Of a stretch of 64,000 bases of DNA, positions 52,025-60,827 are shown one piece after another (the first letter of the stretch is position 1; each line of letters starts with the position of its first letter). The position numbers and the translations under genes were made by a program. The stretch is from Ruminococcus flavefaciens ND2009 (GTDB taxonomy: Bacteria > Bacillota > Clostridia > Oscillospirales > Ruminococcaceae), in assembly GCF_000621785.1 (NCBI RefSeq), contig NZ_JHXI01000011.1, forward strand, positions 1 to 64,000, in the 5' to 3' direction. Under the pieces are notes generated by a model. That model saw only the letters and a program-made list of their open reading frames with translations, did no database searches and was not told where the DNA came from.

Positions 52025-53233
52025 ATGGAAAAAAGAGAGATCAAACGCTATATTTTCATCGCATTCCTGGCTATCGCTGTATGCGTCATAAGCCAGAATT
52101 TTGCAGTGTTCGTAAATTTCCTGTCAGTAGTGCTGGGAGCCCTCAAGCCACTTGTCATGGGGCTGATGATAGCATATATCTTCAATATCATCATGAACTT
52201 CTTCGAGAAGCATTACTTTCCCAAAAGCAGCTCAAAGCTGGTGACAAAGTCAAGGCGCCCTGTGTGTCTGGCAGCTTCATTCGCAATAACCATCGCCGTG
52301 ATCATACTGATAATGTATATAGTCGTCCCCGAGATAGCCTCGGCATTCGGGGTGCTGTATGACGAGATACCGCCTGCCTTCACCAAGTCCAAGGACTTCA
52401 TCCTCGGGAAGCTCAAGGAGTACCCCGAGATACAGGAGCAGATAAGCACGGTGGAATTTGACTGGGCAAATATCGCGGAGAAGGCTTCAAAGCTGCTCAC
52501 TTCGGGAGTCGCGGGAATACTCAGCTCCGCCGTGGGCATAATAGGAGGGCTGACCTCTGCGGTCACAAACCTTGTTCTGGGACTTATCTTCGCTGTATAC
52601 CTTCTTCTCAGGAAGGATAAGCTCATAAAGGACAGCAGCCGCCTGAGACGGCTGTGGTTCAGCGATGATACCAACAGAAAGCTGGGCAGAGTGCTCAAAA
52701 CTGCCAACGAGACCTTCCAGAGCTTCTTCATCGGACAGTTCGTAGAGGCGATAATCCTGGGAACTCTCTGCTTCATCGGCATGAAGGTTCTGAAGCTCCC
52801 CTACGCCGCTATGTCCGGCACTCTTGTGGGAGTCACAGCCTTTATCCCCATTGTCGGAGCCTTCCTTGGCGCAGGCATAAGCGCATTCATAATCCTCACC
52901 GAGAGCCCCATGCAGGCACTTATATTCGTGATCTTCCTGCTGATACTCCAGCAGTTCGAGGGCAATATCATCTACCCCAAGGTAGTTGGCGGCACCGTCG
53001 GTCTGCCGAGCATATGGACCCTTGCTGCTGTAACAGTGGGCGGCGGTCTCTTCGGAGTCCTCGGCATGATACTGGGCGTGCCCCTGGCGGCTACACTGTA
53101 TAAGCTGGCATTCGTAAAGCTGGAGGAAAAGGAAGCGGAGCTTGGCATATCACCTCCCGATGAGGAAGAAAAAAAGCCGAAGCCTTCAAAAAAGTCAAAG
53201 AAGCCTGCAAAAGAAGCCGCTAAGAAAAAGTAA
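52025..53233 (+). CDS. AI-2E family transporter (PF01594)
   Basis: 402-aa polytopic membrane protein of the AI-2E/YdbI type with about eight helices. The conserved FIPIVGAFLGAG and the preceding MSGTLVGVTA are present. Members include exporters of small molecules and Na/H antiporters. The C-terminal 35 residues are a Lys/Pro/Ala tail. The ATG at 52025 gives the family-like start MEKREIKRYIFIAFLA but has no ribosome site nearby: GGAGGG at 51997 is 23 bp upstream and is correctly spaced for a TTG at 52005 in another frame (see findings). Confidence 0.88.
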   Translation: MEKREIKRYIFIAFLAIAVCVISQNFAVFVNFLSVVLGALKPLVMGLMIAYIFNIIMNFFEKHYFPKSSSKLVTKSRRPVCLAASFAITIAVIILIMYIVVPEIASAFGVLYDEIPPAFTKSKDFILGKLKEYPEIQEQISTVEFDWANIAEKASKLLTSGVAGILSSAVGIIGGLTSAVTNLVLGLIFAVYLLLRKDKLIKDSSRLRRLWFSDDTNRKLGRVLKTANETFQSFFIGQFVEAIILGTLCFIGMKVLKLPYAAMSGTLVGVTAFIPIVGAFLGAGISAFIILTESPMQALIFVIFLLILQQFEGNIIYPKVVGGTVGLPSIWTLAAVTVGGGLFGVLGMILGVPLAATLYKLAFVKLEEKEAELGISPPDEEEKKPKPSKKSKKPAKEAAKKK

Positions 53234-53339
53234 TATTCAGACGTCCTCAGATCATTAGCCGGGTACGTCAGCAAAATCTGTCAAATGCACAAATAAGCCA
53301 AACAAGTTCATATTTTTTTGATACTCACCGTTCAAGCAG

Positions 53340-53387
53340 CTGCCGAAAAACTTCAAAATACCGTAGAAGTTATTCGGCAGTTTTTTC
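53340..53387 (+). terminator. Terminator after AI-2E family gene
   Basis: CTGCCGAA..ACTTC pairs with GAAGT..TTCGGCAG, then TTTTTT. Confidence 0.85.
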
Positions 53388-53459
53388 ACCTCGGACAGAC
53401 TTTGTAATCTGATAAAACGAAAACGGGCTTTTTTCCGTTGCCCGCGGTTAATACGGAGA

Positions 53460-53488
53460 TTGACAAAAATTAAACAATGTGGTAATAT
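53460..53488 (+). promoter_or_regulatory. Promoter of pyruvate formate-lyase operon
   Basis: TTGACA (53460-53465), 17 bp, TAATAT (53483-53488), 36 bp before the start codon. Confidence 0.75.
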
Positions 53489-53523
53489 TACCTTAGACAA
53501 TAAAATCAAAGGAGTAATGTGTT

Positions 53524-55632
53524 ATGATCAATACATGGCCAAAGGAATGGGACGGCTTCAAAGAAGGCCGCTGGAGCACCACTTCCGTAAACGTTAGAGA
53601 CTTCATCAAGAAGAATTACACTCCTTATGAAGGCGATGAAAGCTTCCTCGCAGGCCCCACGGAAGCTACAAAACAGCTCTGGGATCAGGTCATGGATCTC
53701 ACCCGTCAGGAAAGAGAAGCAGGCGGAGTCCTGGATATGGACACCAAGATCGTTTCTACAATTACATCCCACGGTGCAGGCTATCTCAATAAGGATCTTG
53801 AGCAGATCGTAGGCCTCCAGACAGACAAGCCCTTCAAGCGTTCTCTCCAGCCCTTCGGCGGTATCAGAATGGCTCAGCAGGCTTGCAAGGAGTACGGCTA
53901 CGAGGTAGACCCCGAGGTAGTCGAGATCTTCACCAAGTACAGAAAAACTCACAATCAGGGCGTTTTCGACGCCTATACCCCCGAGATGCGACTGGCTCGC
54001 CACTCGGCTATACTCACAGGTCTCCCTGACGCCTACGGCAGAGGACGTATCATCGGCGACTACCGCCGTGTGGCTCTCTACGGCGTTGACCTCCTTATCG
54101 AGGACAAGAAGCACCAGATCGAGACCTCACTCGTCAGAATGACTTCAAAGAATATCCGTCTCCGCGAGGAGCTCGCAGAGCAGGTAAGAGCTCTCCAGGA
54201 GCTTAAAAAGCTGGGCGAGATATACGGCTATGATATCTCAAGACCTGCCGCAAACGCCAAGGAAGCCGTTCAGTGGCTCTACTTCGGCTATCTTGCTGCC
54301 GTAAAGGAGCAGAACGGTGCGGCTATGTCACTGGGAAGGACTTCCACATTCCTGGACATCTTTATCCAGCGTGACCTTGACCGCGGCGTACTCACCGAGG
54401 AGCAGGCTCAGGAGCTCATCGACCACTTCATCATGAAGCTCCGTATCGTCAAGTTCGCCCGTACTCCCGAGTACAATTCACTGTTCTCGGGCGACCCCAC
54501 ATGGATCACAGAGTCCATCGGCGGCGTAAGCGTTGACGGTAATCATATGGTAACAAAGAACAGCTTCCGTTACCTCCATACTCTTGAAAATCTGGGAACT
54601 GCTCCCGAGCCCAACATGACCATTCTCTGGTCCACAAAACTCCCGAGAAAGTTCAAGGAATACTGTGCAAAGATTTCCATCAGAACATCGTCCATCCAGT
54701 ACGAGAACGACGATATGATGCGTGTTATCCACGGTGATGACTACGCTATCGCCTGCTGCGTATCTTCAATGGTAGTGGGCAAGGAAATGCAGTTCTTCGG
54801 CGCACGAGCAAACCTTGCAAAGTGCCTGCTCTACGCTATAAACGGCGGTGTGGACGAGCGCCTCGGACTTCAGGTAGGCCCCAAGTACAGACCCGTTGAC
54901 GGCGAATACCTCGACTTCGACGATGTATGGGAGAAGTACATGGATATGATGGAGTGGCTGGCAGGTCTCTATGTCAACACCCTCAACGTTATCCACTATA
55001 TGCACGATAAGTACAGCTATGAGAGACTCCAGATGGCTCTCCACGACAGAGATGTAAAGCGCTATTTCGCAACAGGTATCGCAGGTCTCTCAGTTGTTGC
55101 AGACTCTCTCTCGGCTATCAAGTACGCCAAGGTAAAGCCGATCCGCAAGGATATTGAAATAAAGGACAAGGCAGGCAATGTAACAGGCGTTGCAAAGAAC
55201 GTTGTCGTTGATTACGAGATCGAGGGAGACTTCCCCAAGTACGGCAACAACGATGACCGTGTTGACAAGCTGGCTGTCACTGTTGTCCGCAAGTTCATGG
55301 ACTGCGTAAGAAAGCACCACACCTACCGCGACAGTGTTCCCACAATGTCTATCCTCACTATTACTTCAAATGTTGTATACGGCAAGAAGACAGGCAACAC
55401 TCCCGACGGCAGAAAGCAGGGCGTTCCGCTGGCTCCCGGCGCTAACCCCATGCACGGCAGAGACACCCACGGCGCTGTTGCCTCACTTTCATCAGTTGCC
55501 AAGCTCCCCTTCAGACACGCTCAGGACGGTATCTCCAATACCTTCTCTATTGTCCCCGACGCTCTCGGCAAGGATATGGAGGTGTTTGCAGGAGACCTGG
55601 ATCTCGACAAGCTCAGAGGAGAGGACAAATGA
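53524..55632 (+). CDS. pflB: Pyruvate formate-lyase core without glycyl-radical domain
   Basis: 702 aa; normal PflB has about 740-760. It makes acetyl-CoA and formate from pyruvate and CoA. The protein follows PflB from the N-terminus ([10 protein letters not shown]-like opening, [36 protein letters not shown]) through the catalytic cysteine pair C411-C412 in [15 protein letters not shown], to [20 protein letters not shown] and [20 protein letters not shown]. It ends about where the glycyl-radical domain would begin; the RVSGYAV motif is missing. Its stop overlaps the next ATG (ATGA). AAAGGAG precedes the start. The missing domain is encoded at 55902. No activase gene is in the window. Confidence 0.95.
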   Translation: MINTWPKEWDGFKEGRWSTTSVNVRDFIKKNYTPYEGDESFLAGPTEATKQLWDQVMDLTRQEREAGGVLDMDTKIVSTITSHGAGYLNKDLEQIVGLQTDKPFKRSLQPFGGIRMAQQACKEYGYEVDPEVVEIFTKYRKTHNQGVFDAYTPEMRLARHSAILTGLPDAYGRGRIIGDYRRVALYGVDLLIEDKKHQIETSLVRMTSKNIRLREELAEQVRALQELKKLGEIYGYDISRPAANAKEAVQWLYFGYLAAVKEQNGAAMSLGRTSTFLDIFIQRDLDRGVLTEEQAQELIDHFIMKLRIVKFARTPEYNSLFSGDPTWITESIGGVSVDGNHMVTKNSFRYLHTLENLGTAPEPNMTILWSTKLPRKFKEYCAKISIRTSSIQYENDDMMRVIHGDDYAIACCVSSMVVGKEMQFFGARANLAKCLLYAINGGVDERLGLQVGPKYRPVDGEYLDFDDVWEKYMDMMEWLAGLYVNTLNVIHYMHDKYSYERLQMALHDRDVKRYFATGIAGLSVVADSLSAIKYAKVKPIRKDIEIKDKAGNVTGVAKNVVVDYEIEGDFPKYGNNDDRVDKLAVTVVRKFMDCVRKHHTYRDSVPTMSILTITSNVVYGKKTGNTPDGRKQGVPLAPGANPMHGRDTHGAVASLSSVAKLPFRHAQDGISNTFSIVPDALGKDMEVFAGDLDLDKLRGEDK

Positions 55633-55844
55633 TAACGCCTGATATGCTTGGTAAGACCGACGACCCGTCAGAGCTTGCCGACCTTATCGACCAGCTCATG
55701 GAACAGGGCAGCGGTCATGTGAATATAGTCTCGGAGGAAAGCGGCAGCGGTCTCAAGGTGGATACCGTAAAAAGCACCGATGTGTGCGGCACAAAGGGTG
55801 CCTGCTGTCAGCCCACCGAGCTTGAACCCGAAGACGACGAATAA
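55629..55844 (+). CDS. 71-aa Cys-rich protein between the split PFL parts
   Basis: Translation starts within the pflB stop (ATGA), so it is coupled. Residues 15-37 ([20 protein letters not shown]) resemble residues 7-29 of the separate glycyl-radical protein ([20 protein letters not shown]), which is the helix-plus-loop that opens this domain in intact PFL. After that it departs: instead of the radical loop it has [14 protein letters not shown] (Cys 53, 59, 60) and an acidic end. So it looks like a duplicated half-domain that has gained a possible metal or thiol site. No family is known to me. Confidence 0.85.
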   Translation: MITPDMLGKTDDPSELADLIDQLMEQGSGHVNIVSEESGSGLKVDTVKSTDVCGTKGACCQPTELEPEDDE

Positions 55845-55848
55845 CAAA

Positions 55849-55870
55849 GGGACGCCGTTACCGGCGCCCC
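55849..55870 (+). promoter_or_regulatory. Hairpin between the 71-aa gene and the glycyl-radical gene
   Basis: GGGaCGCCG-ttac-CGGCGcCCC with no T-run. Probably an RNA stability or processing element allowing unequal expression of the last gene. Confidence 0.6.
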
Positions 55871-55901
55871 TCACACATAATGATATAACAGGAGGTCAAT
55901 T

Positions 55902-56141
55902 ATGGATAATCAGAAACAGGTAGATAACCTTATCGAGCTTCTCGACGGCTACGTTGAAAAAGGCGGTCACCACCTCAACGTGAACGTCTTCACAAGAGAG
56001 ACTCTCCTTGACGCTCAGGCTCACCCTGAGAAATACCCTCAGCTCACCGTAAGAGTTTCGGGCTATGCAGTAAACTTCGTCAAGCTCACCAAGGAGCAGC
56101 AGGACGACGTTATTTCAAGAACCTTCCACTCTGCTCTGTAA
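55902..56141 (+). CDS. Stand-alone glycyl-radical domain of pyruvate formate-lyase
   Basis: 79 aa with its own ATG and AGGAGG. It is the C-terminal domain of PflB as a free protein: [28 protein letters not shown], and the radical motif RVSGYAV with glycine G54, then [19 protein letters not shown]. It resembles the E. coli spare-part protein GrcA/YfiD, but here the core enzyme has no such domain, so this protein must supply the radical for catalysis. The gene lies 57 bp after the 71-aa gene, in the same operon. Confidence 0.95.
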   Translation: MDNQKQVDNLIELLDGYVEKGGHHLNVNVFTRETLLDAQAHPEKYPQLTVRVSGYAVNFVKLTKEQQDDVISRTFHSAL

Positions 56142-56150
56142 ATACACACA

Positions 56151-56185
56151 AAAAGGCTGTACCGCTATGGTACAGCCTCTTTTTA
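56151..56185. terminator. Terminator of the split PFL operon
   Basis: AGGCTGTACC-gctat-GGTACAGCCT followed by CTTTTTATT. Also suited to end the LRR gene from the other side. Confidence 0.88.
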
Positions 56186-57622
56186 TTATTCAAGAGAGCC
56201 TCTCTTGCCAAGGAGAAATTCCTGTATTTTCAGGGCATCGCCGCCTGTGAGTCCCTCGGTGGACTTGTCAACGTCTCCGTTTATCTTGCCCTGAGTCTTC
56301 AGGTGCTTGGAGTCTGAGCCGTTCTCACCGTATCTGTCGGGATTAGAAAGGACCTGCATAATGAGTATGGCGTCTGCCAGCTCCACCTTGCCGTCGCAGT
56401 TGGTGTCACCCTTTTTCAGAGACTCACCCTCAAGAGCAGTGAACTTGATCCTATTTGCCTCGGCATAAGCCTCAGCAGTTGAGCTCTTGTAGCCGACTAT
56501 CTCCTGTGCGTATAAACAGCTTTTCCCCAGAACACAGTCAGGAGAAAGCACTGTTACCTTTGAAATACTACCAAAAGTAAATGCCCCATCACCTATATGG
56601 CTGACATTTGAAGGTATCACCAGCTCTGAAATCTGATTACTGCTGACAAATGCATGATCATCTATCCATTCCAGCTCATCGTTGAGTTCGATCGATGCCA
56701 GTTTAGCACACTGAAATGCACCTTCACCTATGATCCTGACATTTTTACCAAGCTTTACGGATTCGATGCTGTCCATATACTTTGAATTCATGCTGAGATT
56801 CTTTGCTACCGAGACAACAGGATAGCCGTTGACCTCATCGGGGATCAACAGATCGGTCATATCGCTCCGGATATTATCCAGACAATATCCGCCGTTGTCA
56901 ACTGTATAGAATAATCCGTCCTTCTCAAAATTATCACGGGGAGTATTCTCGTTATCTATATCACAAAAAGTAAGATGCATTTTCTGTGAGTTATTGACAT
57001 ATTTCTCAGCAGTCGAGCCCTTGTAGCCGATAATACTCGTCATCTTAACGAACCCCTCTCCGAGAACGCAATGAGGGTTTGGGATAGTAACACTCGGGAT
57101 CCTCTGAGACCTGGAAAAAGCATTGTCACCTATTGTTTTTATAGTCTCAGGGAAAGCAAGAGGAGTTTCTATAAGCGCATTAGTGAATGCGCACTCTCCT
57201 ACATATTCAAGCACATCATTCAGTTCCAAAGAGGTCAGTTTGCTGCAATCAGTAAACGCATGGTCATTTATGATCCTGACATTTTTTCCGAGCTTTACAG
57301 ATTCGATGTCGTCCATATGCTTTGAATCCATGCTGAGATCTTCTCTTACCGAGACAACAGGATAACCGTTGACCTCATCGGGGATAACAAGGTCTTTTGT
57401 GGAGCTTGCTATCTTCACAAGGGAATAGCCTCCCTCGACAGCCTTAAAGGTCATGCCGTCTACCTCGACCTGTTCTGCTTTTTCCGCAGCTGTAGTGTCT
57501 GCGGCTGTGTCCTCTGCGGCAAAGGCAGAGCTGCCCGAGCCATACTGATAGCCTGATGTGCCATAGTTTACCCCGACTATGGCAACTGCCATTACAGCAG
57601 CGATGATCCTTTTGAATTTCAT
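56186..57622 (-). CDS. LRR_5 (BspA-type) surface protein with dockerin-like end, A
   Basis: 478 aa. Signal peptide (1-35), then two blocks of Treponema/BspA-type leucine-rich repeats (about 50-220 and 235-390), with units like IESVKLGKNVRIINDHAFTD and SIELNDELEWIDDHAFVSS. The C-terminus is dockerin-like: DTNCDGKVELADAILIMQVL and, after a long insert with SDSKHLKTQG, NGDVDKSTEGLTGGDALKIQ. LRR_5 proteins often bind host or plant surfaces. The two LRR blocks are similar enough to suggest internal duplication. Confidence 0.87.
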   Translation of the reverse strand: MKFKRIIAAVMAVAIVGVNYGTSGYQYGSGSSAFAAEDTAADTTAAEKAEQVEVDGMTFKAVEGGYSLVKIASSTKDLVIPDEVNGYPVVSVREDLSMDSKHMDDIESVKLGKNVRIINDHAFTDCSKLTSLELNDVLEYVGECAFTNALIETPLAFPETIKTIGDNAFSRSQRIPSVTIPNPHCVLGEGFVKMTSIIGYKGSTAEKYVNNSQKMHLTFCDIDNENTPRDNFEKDGLFYTVDNGGYCLDNIRSDMTDLLIPDEVNGYPVVSVAKNLSMNSKYMDSIESVKLGKNVRIIGEGAFQCAKLASIELNDELEWIDDHAFVSSNQISELVIPSNVSHIGDGAFTFGSISKVTVLSPDCVLGKSCLYAQEIVGYKSSTAEAYAEANRIKFTALEGESLKKGDTNCDGKVELADAILIMQVLSNPDRYGENGSDSKHLKTQGKINGDVDKSTEGLTGGDALKIQEFLLGKRGSLE

Positions 57623-57720
57623 AGTTATTCCTCCTTAAAAATACCTATATCTTGTCTTATAAGACAATCATATTATATCATATGATTTTTTGATAATCAC
57701 ATTTTTTCTTTGAATTAGTT

Positions 57721-57755
57721 AAAAAGCGCACCAAAATGTTATCCGATGCGCTTTA
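57721..57755 (-). terminator. Terminator of LRR protein B gene
   Basis: AAAGCGCA / TGCGCTTT stem with AAAAA on the + side, i.e. T-run on the - strand. Confidence 0.75.
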
Positions 57756-57759
57756 TATG

Positions 57760-58983
57760 TTATAATGAGCTTATCTTTCCGAGCAGGAATTCCTGTATTT
57801 TCAGGGCATCATTTGAGGTCAGACCCTCTGTGGACTTGTCAACGTCTCCGTTTACCTTGCCCTGAGTCTTCAAGTGCTTGGAGTCTGAGCCCTTTTCGCC
57901 GTATTTATCGGGATTTGCAAGAGCCTGCATAATGAGTATGGCGTCTGCCAGCTCCACCTTGCCGTCGCAGTTGGTGTCACCCTTTTTGCCCCCTGATACG
58001 GGAGCGGTAGTAGTGGTAGTAACGGGCTTGGCAGTAGTCGTTGTCGCCTTAGTAGTTGTGGTAGTTGTCGCCTTAGTAGTTGTGGTAGTTGTCGCCTTGG
58101 TGGTAGTGGTCGTTGCCTTGGTGGTAGTGGTCGTCGCCTTGGTAGTGGTAGTCGTCGCCTTGGTGGTAGTTGTTGCCTTGGTAGTGGTAGTCGTCGCCTT
58201 GGTGGTAGTGGTCGTTGCCTTGGTGGTGGTAGTCGTCGCCTTGGTGGTGGTAGTTGTAGTCTCAGGTGGAGCAGTAGTTGTTGTGGTCGTAGTAGTCGGT
58301 GTCGTTGTAGTTGTGGTAGTCAGGGCGGTCTCGCCTATGACCTTGAACTTATAGCCGTAAACAGAGGCAAAGCTCTGTGCGGTGGAGCCTGCATAGCCTG
58401 CGATTATGGTATTTGCAGCAAAGCACATCATCTCCAGCTCGCACTCGGGATTGAGCACTGTCACCGTAAGGCTTTTTCTGCCGGTGATATTGGCGATATT
58501 GTATTTGAGCTTGAAAGCAGTCATGCCGATATATTCAACATTTTCGGGCACCGTCACTTCCGTGAGACCTGTGTCCTCAAAGGCACTTTCGTTTATCTCC
58601 GTAAGAGTTGAGGGCAGTGTCACAGTTTCAAGGTAATTGCAGTCATAGAAGGCGCAGGGGTCAATGACCTGTATTCCCTCCTCTATGACCACAGAGGTTA
58701 TGCCCTTGAGACCGGAAAAAGCCGAGTCACCAATGACTGTCACGGGCTTACCGTCCACTGCGGCGGGGATACGGATGTCTCCCGAGAGGTCATCGTCGCC
58801 GTAAAGGAGTTTCGCTGATGTGTCATCTACTTCAAATGTCATTCCGTCCTTTGTCACGCGGGAGCTCTCTGCCGCGCAAACGCTTTGCTCCCCTGCCCAG
58901 GGCGCAGTGCTCACAGGCGAAACGCCTGAAATACCGCATATAGCCAGAGCAAGAGCTGCTGATATGAGTTTGTTGAGTTTCAT
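57760..58983 (-). CDS. LRR_5 surface protein with Thr-rich linker and dockerin-like end, B
   Basis: 407 aa. Signal peptide (1-37), one LRR_5 block (about 45-215: VIGDSAFSGLKGITSVVIEE, INESAFEDTGLTEVTVPE), then about 110 residues of almost pure Thr with TKATTTTT repeats, then the same dockerin-like module as in protein A (DTNCDGKVELADAILIMQAL). The Thr linker is the kind that separates cellulosomal modules and is probably O-glycosylated. Same strand and similar ends as the upstream neighbour: paralogues. Confidence 0.87.
   Translation of the reverse strand: MKLNKLISAALALAICGISGVSPVSTAPWAGEQSVCAAESSRVTKDGMTFEVDDTSAKLLYGDDDLSGDIRIPAAVDGKPVTVIGDSAFSGLKGITSVVIEEGIQVIDPCAFYDCNYLETVTLPSTLTEINESAFEDTGLTEVTVPENVEYIGMTAFKLKYNIANITGRKSLTVTVLNPECELEMMCFAANTIIAGYAGSTAQSFASVYGYKFKVIGETALTTTTTTTPTTTTTTTTAPPETTTTTTKATTTTTKATTTTTKATTTTTKATTTTKATTTTTKATTTTTKATTTTTKATTTTTTKATTTTTTKATTTTAKPVTTTTTAPVSGGKKGDTNCDGKVELADAILIMQALANPDKYGEKGSDSKHLKTQGKVNGDVDKSTEGLTSNDALKIQEFLLGKISSL
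58010..58300 (-). repeat. Minisatellite encoding the Thr-rich linker
   Basis: Repeats of 18-24 bp of the type GTTGTCGCCTTGGTGGTAGTG (+ strand) that differ mostly at synonymous positions. Prone to length change by slippage. Confidence 0.8.
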
Positions 58984-59102
58984 GATTTACCTCCTTAAAA
59001 ATATTGGCTGTCAAGCAATTATATTAATGTTGCGGCAACAGCCGCCTTACGGCGGTGTTGAGCTTACATTATATTATAACAGAACAGGCTGCTGATTGCA
59101 AC

Positions 59103-59153
59103 AAAAAAAGCCACAGCACCTTCGCGGCTGCGCGAGGCGGCTATGGCTTTACA
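59103..59153 (-). terminator. Terminator of CAP-dockerin gene
   Basis: AAAGCCATAGC / GCTgTGGCTTT on the - strand, then TTTTTG. Confidence 0.75.
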
Positions 59154-59162
59154 TTTCATAGA

Positions 59163-59909
59163 TTATCTGGTAGAATTCTTCGCATAGACAGACAGTATCT
59201 GAGAAGCGTCCACCGCATTCACAGCCTCGTCGCCGTTGACATCGGCTTTTGTCCGCTGTACAGCACTGAAGGTCGAAGGCTTTCCCGAGCCCGTGGCAGC
59301 ATAGTCCGCCAGCACCAGAGAAGCGTCCACCGCATTCACCTTTGAATCGCCGTTTACATCGCCGCTGTCCTTTGCTGAGATAGCCTCGGGATGAGCCACT
59401 GTGGTATCTATGAATAGCTGTGCCCAGTGAAGCTTTCCATCGGACTCTGCAACACCGACTCCTATGTACTTGTACTCCGGTTTTAGAATACTATCTCTAT
59501 GGTCTTCAGAATTCATCCAGCCGTTCACCACCATCTCGGGAGTAGTCTGTCCTTTGGCGAGATTTTCGCCGATACTGCTCCATTTGATACCCAGCTGGCT
59601 GAATAAAGCAGTTATGCCGCTTCCGTCGGGACGGGCATGGCCCATGCTTACGGTGATCTCATCAGCTCTGATAGCGGCAGCCCGGCTAAGCCTTGGGAAC
59701 ATTTTCAGCTCGCCGAGACCTCTCTTACTTCTCTCCTGATTAACAAGGCGGACGACCTCGGCGATATAGCCTGATGTGTCCCTTGCTGTGACCGTTCTGT
59801 TGGTCACAGGTATTGCCGCCAGTTCGGTTGAAACTGCATAGGCTCTCATCTGAGCTGTTGCAGCAACAGCCATGACAGCAGCGCTGAGCAGAGCGATCAT
59901 CTTTTTCAT
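59163..59909 (-). CDS. CAP/SCP-domain protein with dockerin
   Basis: 248 aa from the ATG at 59909 (AAAGGAGG upstream); an in-frame ATG at 60056 has none. Signal peptide (1-24), CAP domain (about 45-165: VVRLVNQERSKRGLGELKMF, SMGHARPDGSGI, SSIGENLAKGQTTPEMVVNGWMNS with HRDSIL), then a dockerin with two clear loops, DVNGDSKVNAVDASLVLADY and DVNGDEAVNAVDASQILSVY. Bacterial CAP proteins (YkwD-like) are extracellular with unclear activity; docking to a scaffoldin is predicted from the module. Confidence 0.9.
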   Translation of the reverse strand: MKKMIALLSAAVMAVAATAQMRAYAVSTELAAIPVTNRTVTARDTSGYIAEVVRLVNQERSKRGLGELKMFPRLSRAAAIRADEITVSMGHARPDGSGITALFSQLGIKWSSIGENLAKGQTTPEMVVNGWMNSEDHRDSILKPEYKYIGVGVAESDGKLHWAQLFIDTTVAHPEAISAKDSGDVNGDSKVNAVDASLVLADYAATGSGKPSTFSAVQRTKADVNGDEAVNAVDASQILSVYAKNSTR

Positions 59910-59993
59910 ACTAAAACCTCCTTTTGCCGCGGCAGAAAACTGCCGTAAACAAAAACTTAGTAAAACGATATCTGAACATATTATAGAATATAA

Positions 59994-60222
59994 GCGAAGC
60001 GTTATGCTATAATCGCCCGATTGCAGGGAGCAGATCTCTGATCTGCGTATCTGCAAGGGCTTTTTGATAGTTTATAATGAATGCTTTGCATTCATTATAG
60101 CATAAAAGCGAAGCGTTATGCTATAATTGCCCGATTGCAGGGAGCAGATCTCCGATCTGCGTATCTGCAAGGGCATTTTGATAATTTATAATGAATGCTT
60201 TGCATTCATTATAGCATATAGC
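59994..60222. repeat. Two-copy tandem repeat, 114-bp unit with palindromes
   Basis: Copies begin at 59994 and 60108 with AGCGAAGCGTTATGCTATAAT and are about 95% identical. Each has GCAGATC-tct/tcc-GATCTGC and ATAATGAATGC-ttt-GCATTCATTAT. With the following rplL terminator this accounts for the 443-bp gap between genes. Confidence 0.85.
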
Positions 60223-60301
60223 ACTGTGCAAGTCAACAATTCTGCGAATTTTGAAGTATTTTCCACAAAGAGCAGCAACAACACTGAGCACAATAGACAA
60301 A

Positions 60302-60325
60302 GGACCGCACCAGAAGGTACGGTCC
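60302..60325 (-). terminator. Terminator of rplJ-rplL
   Basis: GGGACCGTACC-ttct-GGTGCGGTCC on the - strand, then TTTGT. Confidence 0.75.
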
Positions 60326-60352
60326 CAGTCTGAAAACATCAAAGTAATATAA

Positions 60353-60727
60353 TTACTTGATCTCGATTGTAGCGCCAGCCTCTTCAAACTTAGCCTTGAG
60401 CTCGTTAGCCTCAGCCTCAGAAACGCCTTCCTTGATAGCCTTAGGAGCAGCCTCAACTACTTCCTTAGCCTCCTTAAGGCCAAGACCGAGAACTTCCTTA
60501 GCAACCTTGATAACAGCCATCTTAGCGTCACCGAAGGAAGCAAGGATTACGTCGAACTCTGTCTTAGCAGCAGCAGCGCCGCCTGCAGCACCGCCAGCAG
60601 CAGGAGCAGCAGCGATAGCAGCTGTTACACCGAATTCCTCCTGGATTGCGTCTACAAGCTCAGAAAGCTCGAGAACTGAAAGAGTCTTGATATCTTCAAC
60701 AAATTTTGTGATCTTCTCAGAAGCCAT
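60353..60727 (-). CDS. rplL: Ribosomal protein L7/L12
   Basis: 124-aa stalk protein of the 50S subunit that recruits translation factors. N-terminal dimer domain ([20 protein letters not shown]), Ala/Gly-rich hinge (about 38-52), and C-terminal factor-binding domain with [20 protein letters not shown] and [13 protein letters not shown]. It follows rplJ by 100 bp, the normal order. Confidence 0.98.
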   Translation of the reverse strand: MASEKITKFVEDIKTLSVLELSELVDAIQEEFGVTAAIAAAPAAGGAAGGAAAAKTEFDVILASFGDAKMAVIKVAKEVLGLGLKEAKEVVEAAPKAIKEGVSEAEANELKAKFEEAGATIEIK

Positions 60728-60827
60728 GATAATAATCTCCTTTTTAATAATATTTGCCCTTGTGGGCGTTTTGATTTAAGCCGCGGAGCATATCTCCGCA
60801 AATGTGTTGTGAAGGTTCAGGCAGCTA

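Noticed and set aside
52025-53233. Proof of AI-2 quorum sensing
   Set aside because: The family name is historical; membership does not show that the protein moves AI-2.
53255-53509. 84-codon frame between the AI-2E family gene and pflB
   Set aside because: It reads through a clear terminator and a promoter on the other strand and has no family resemblance.
58010-58300. Possible CRISPR or direct-repeat array
   Set aside because: The repeats lie inside a real gene and encode Thr-rich linker codons.
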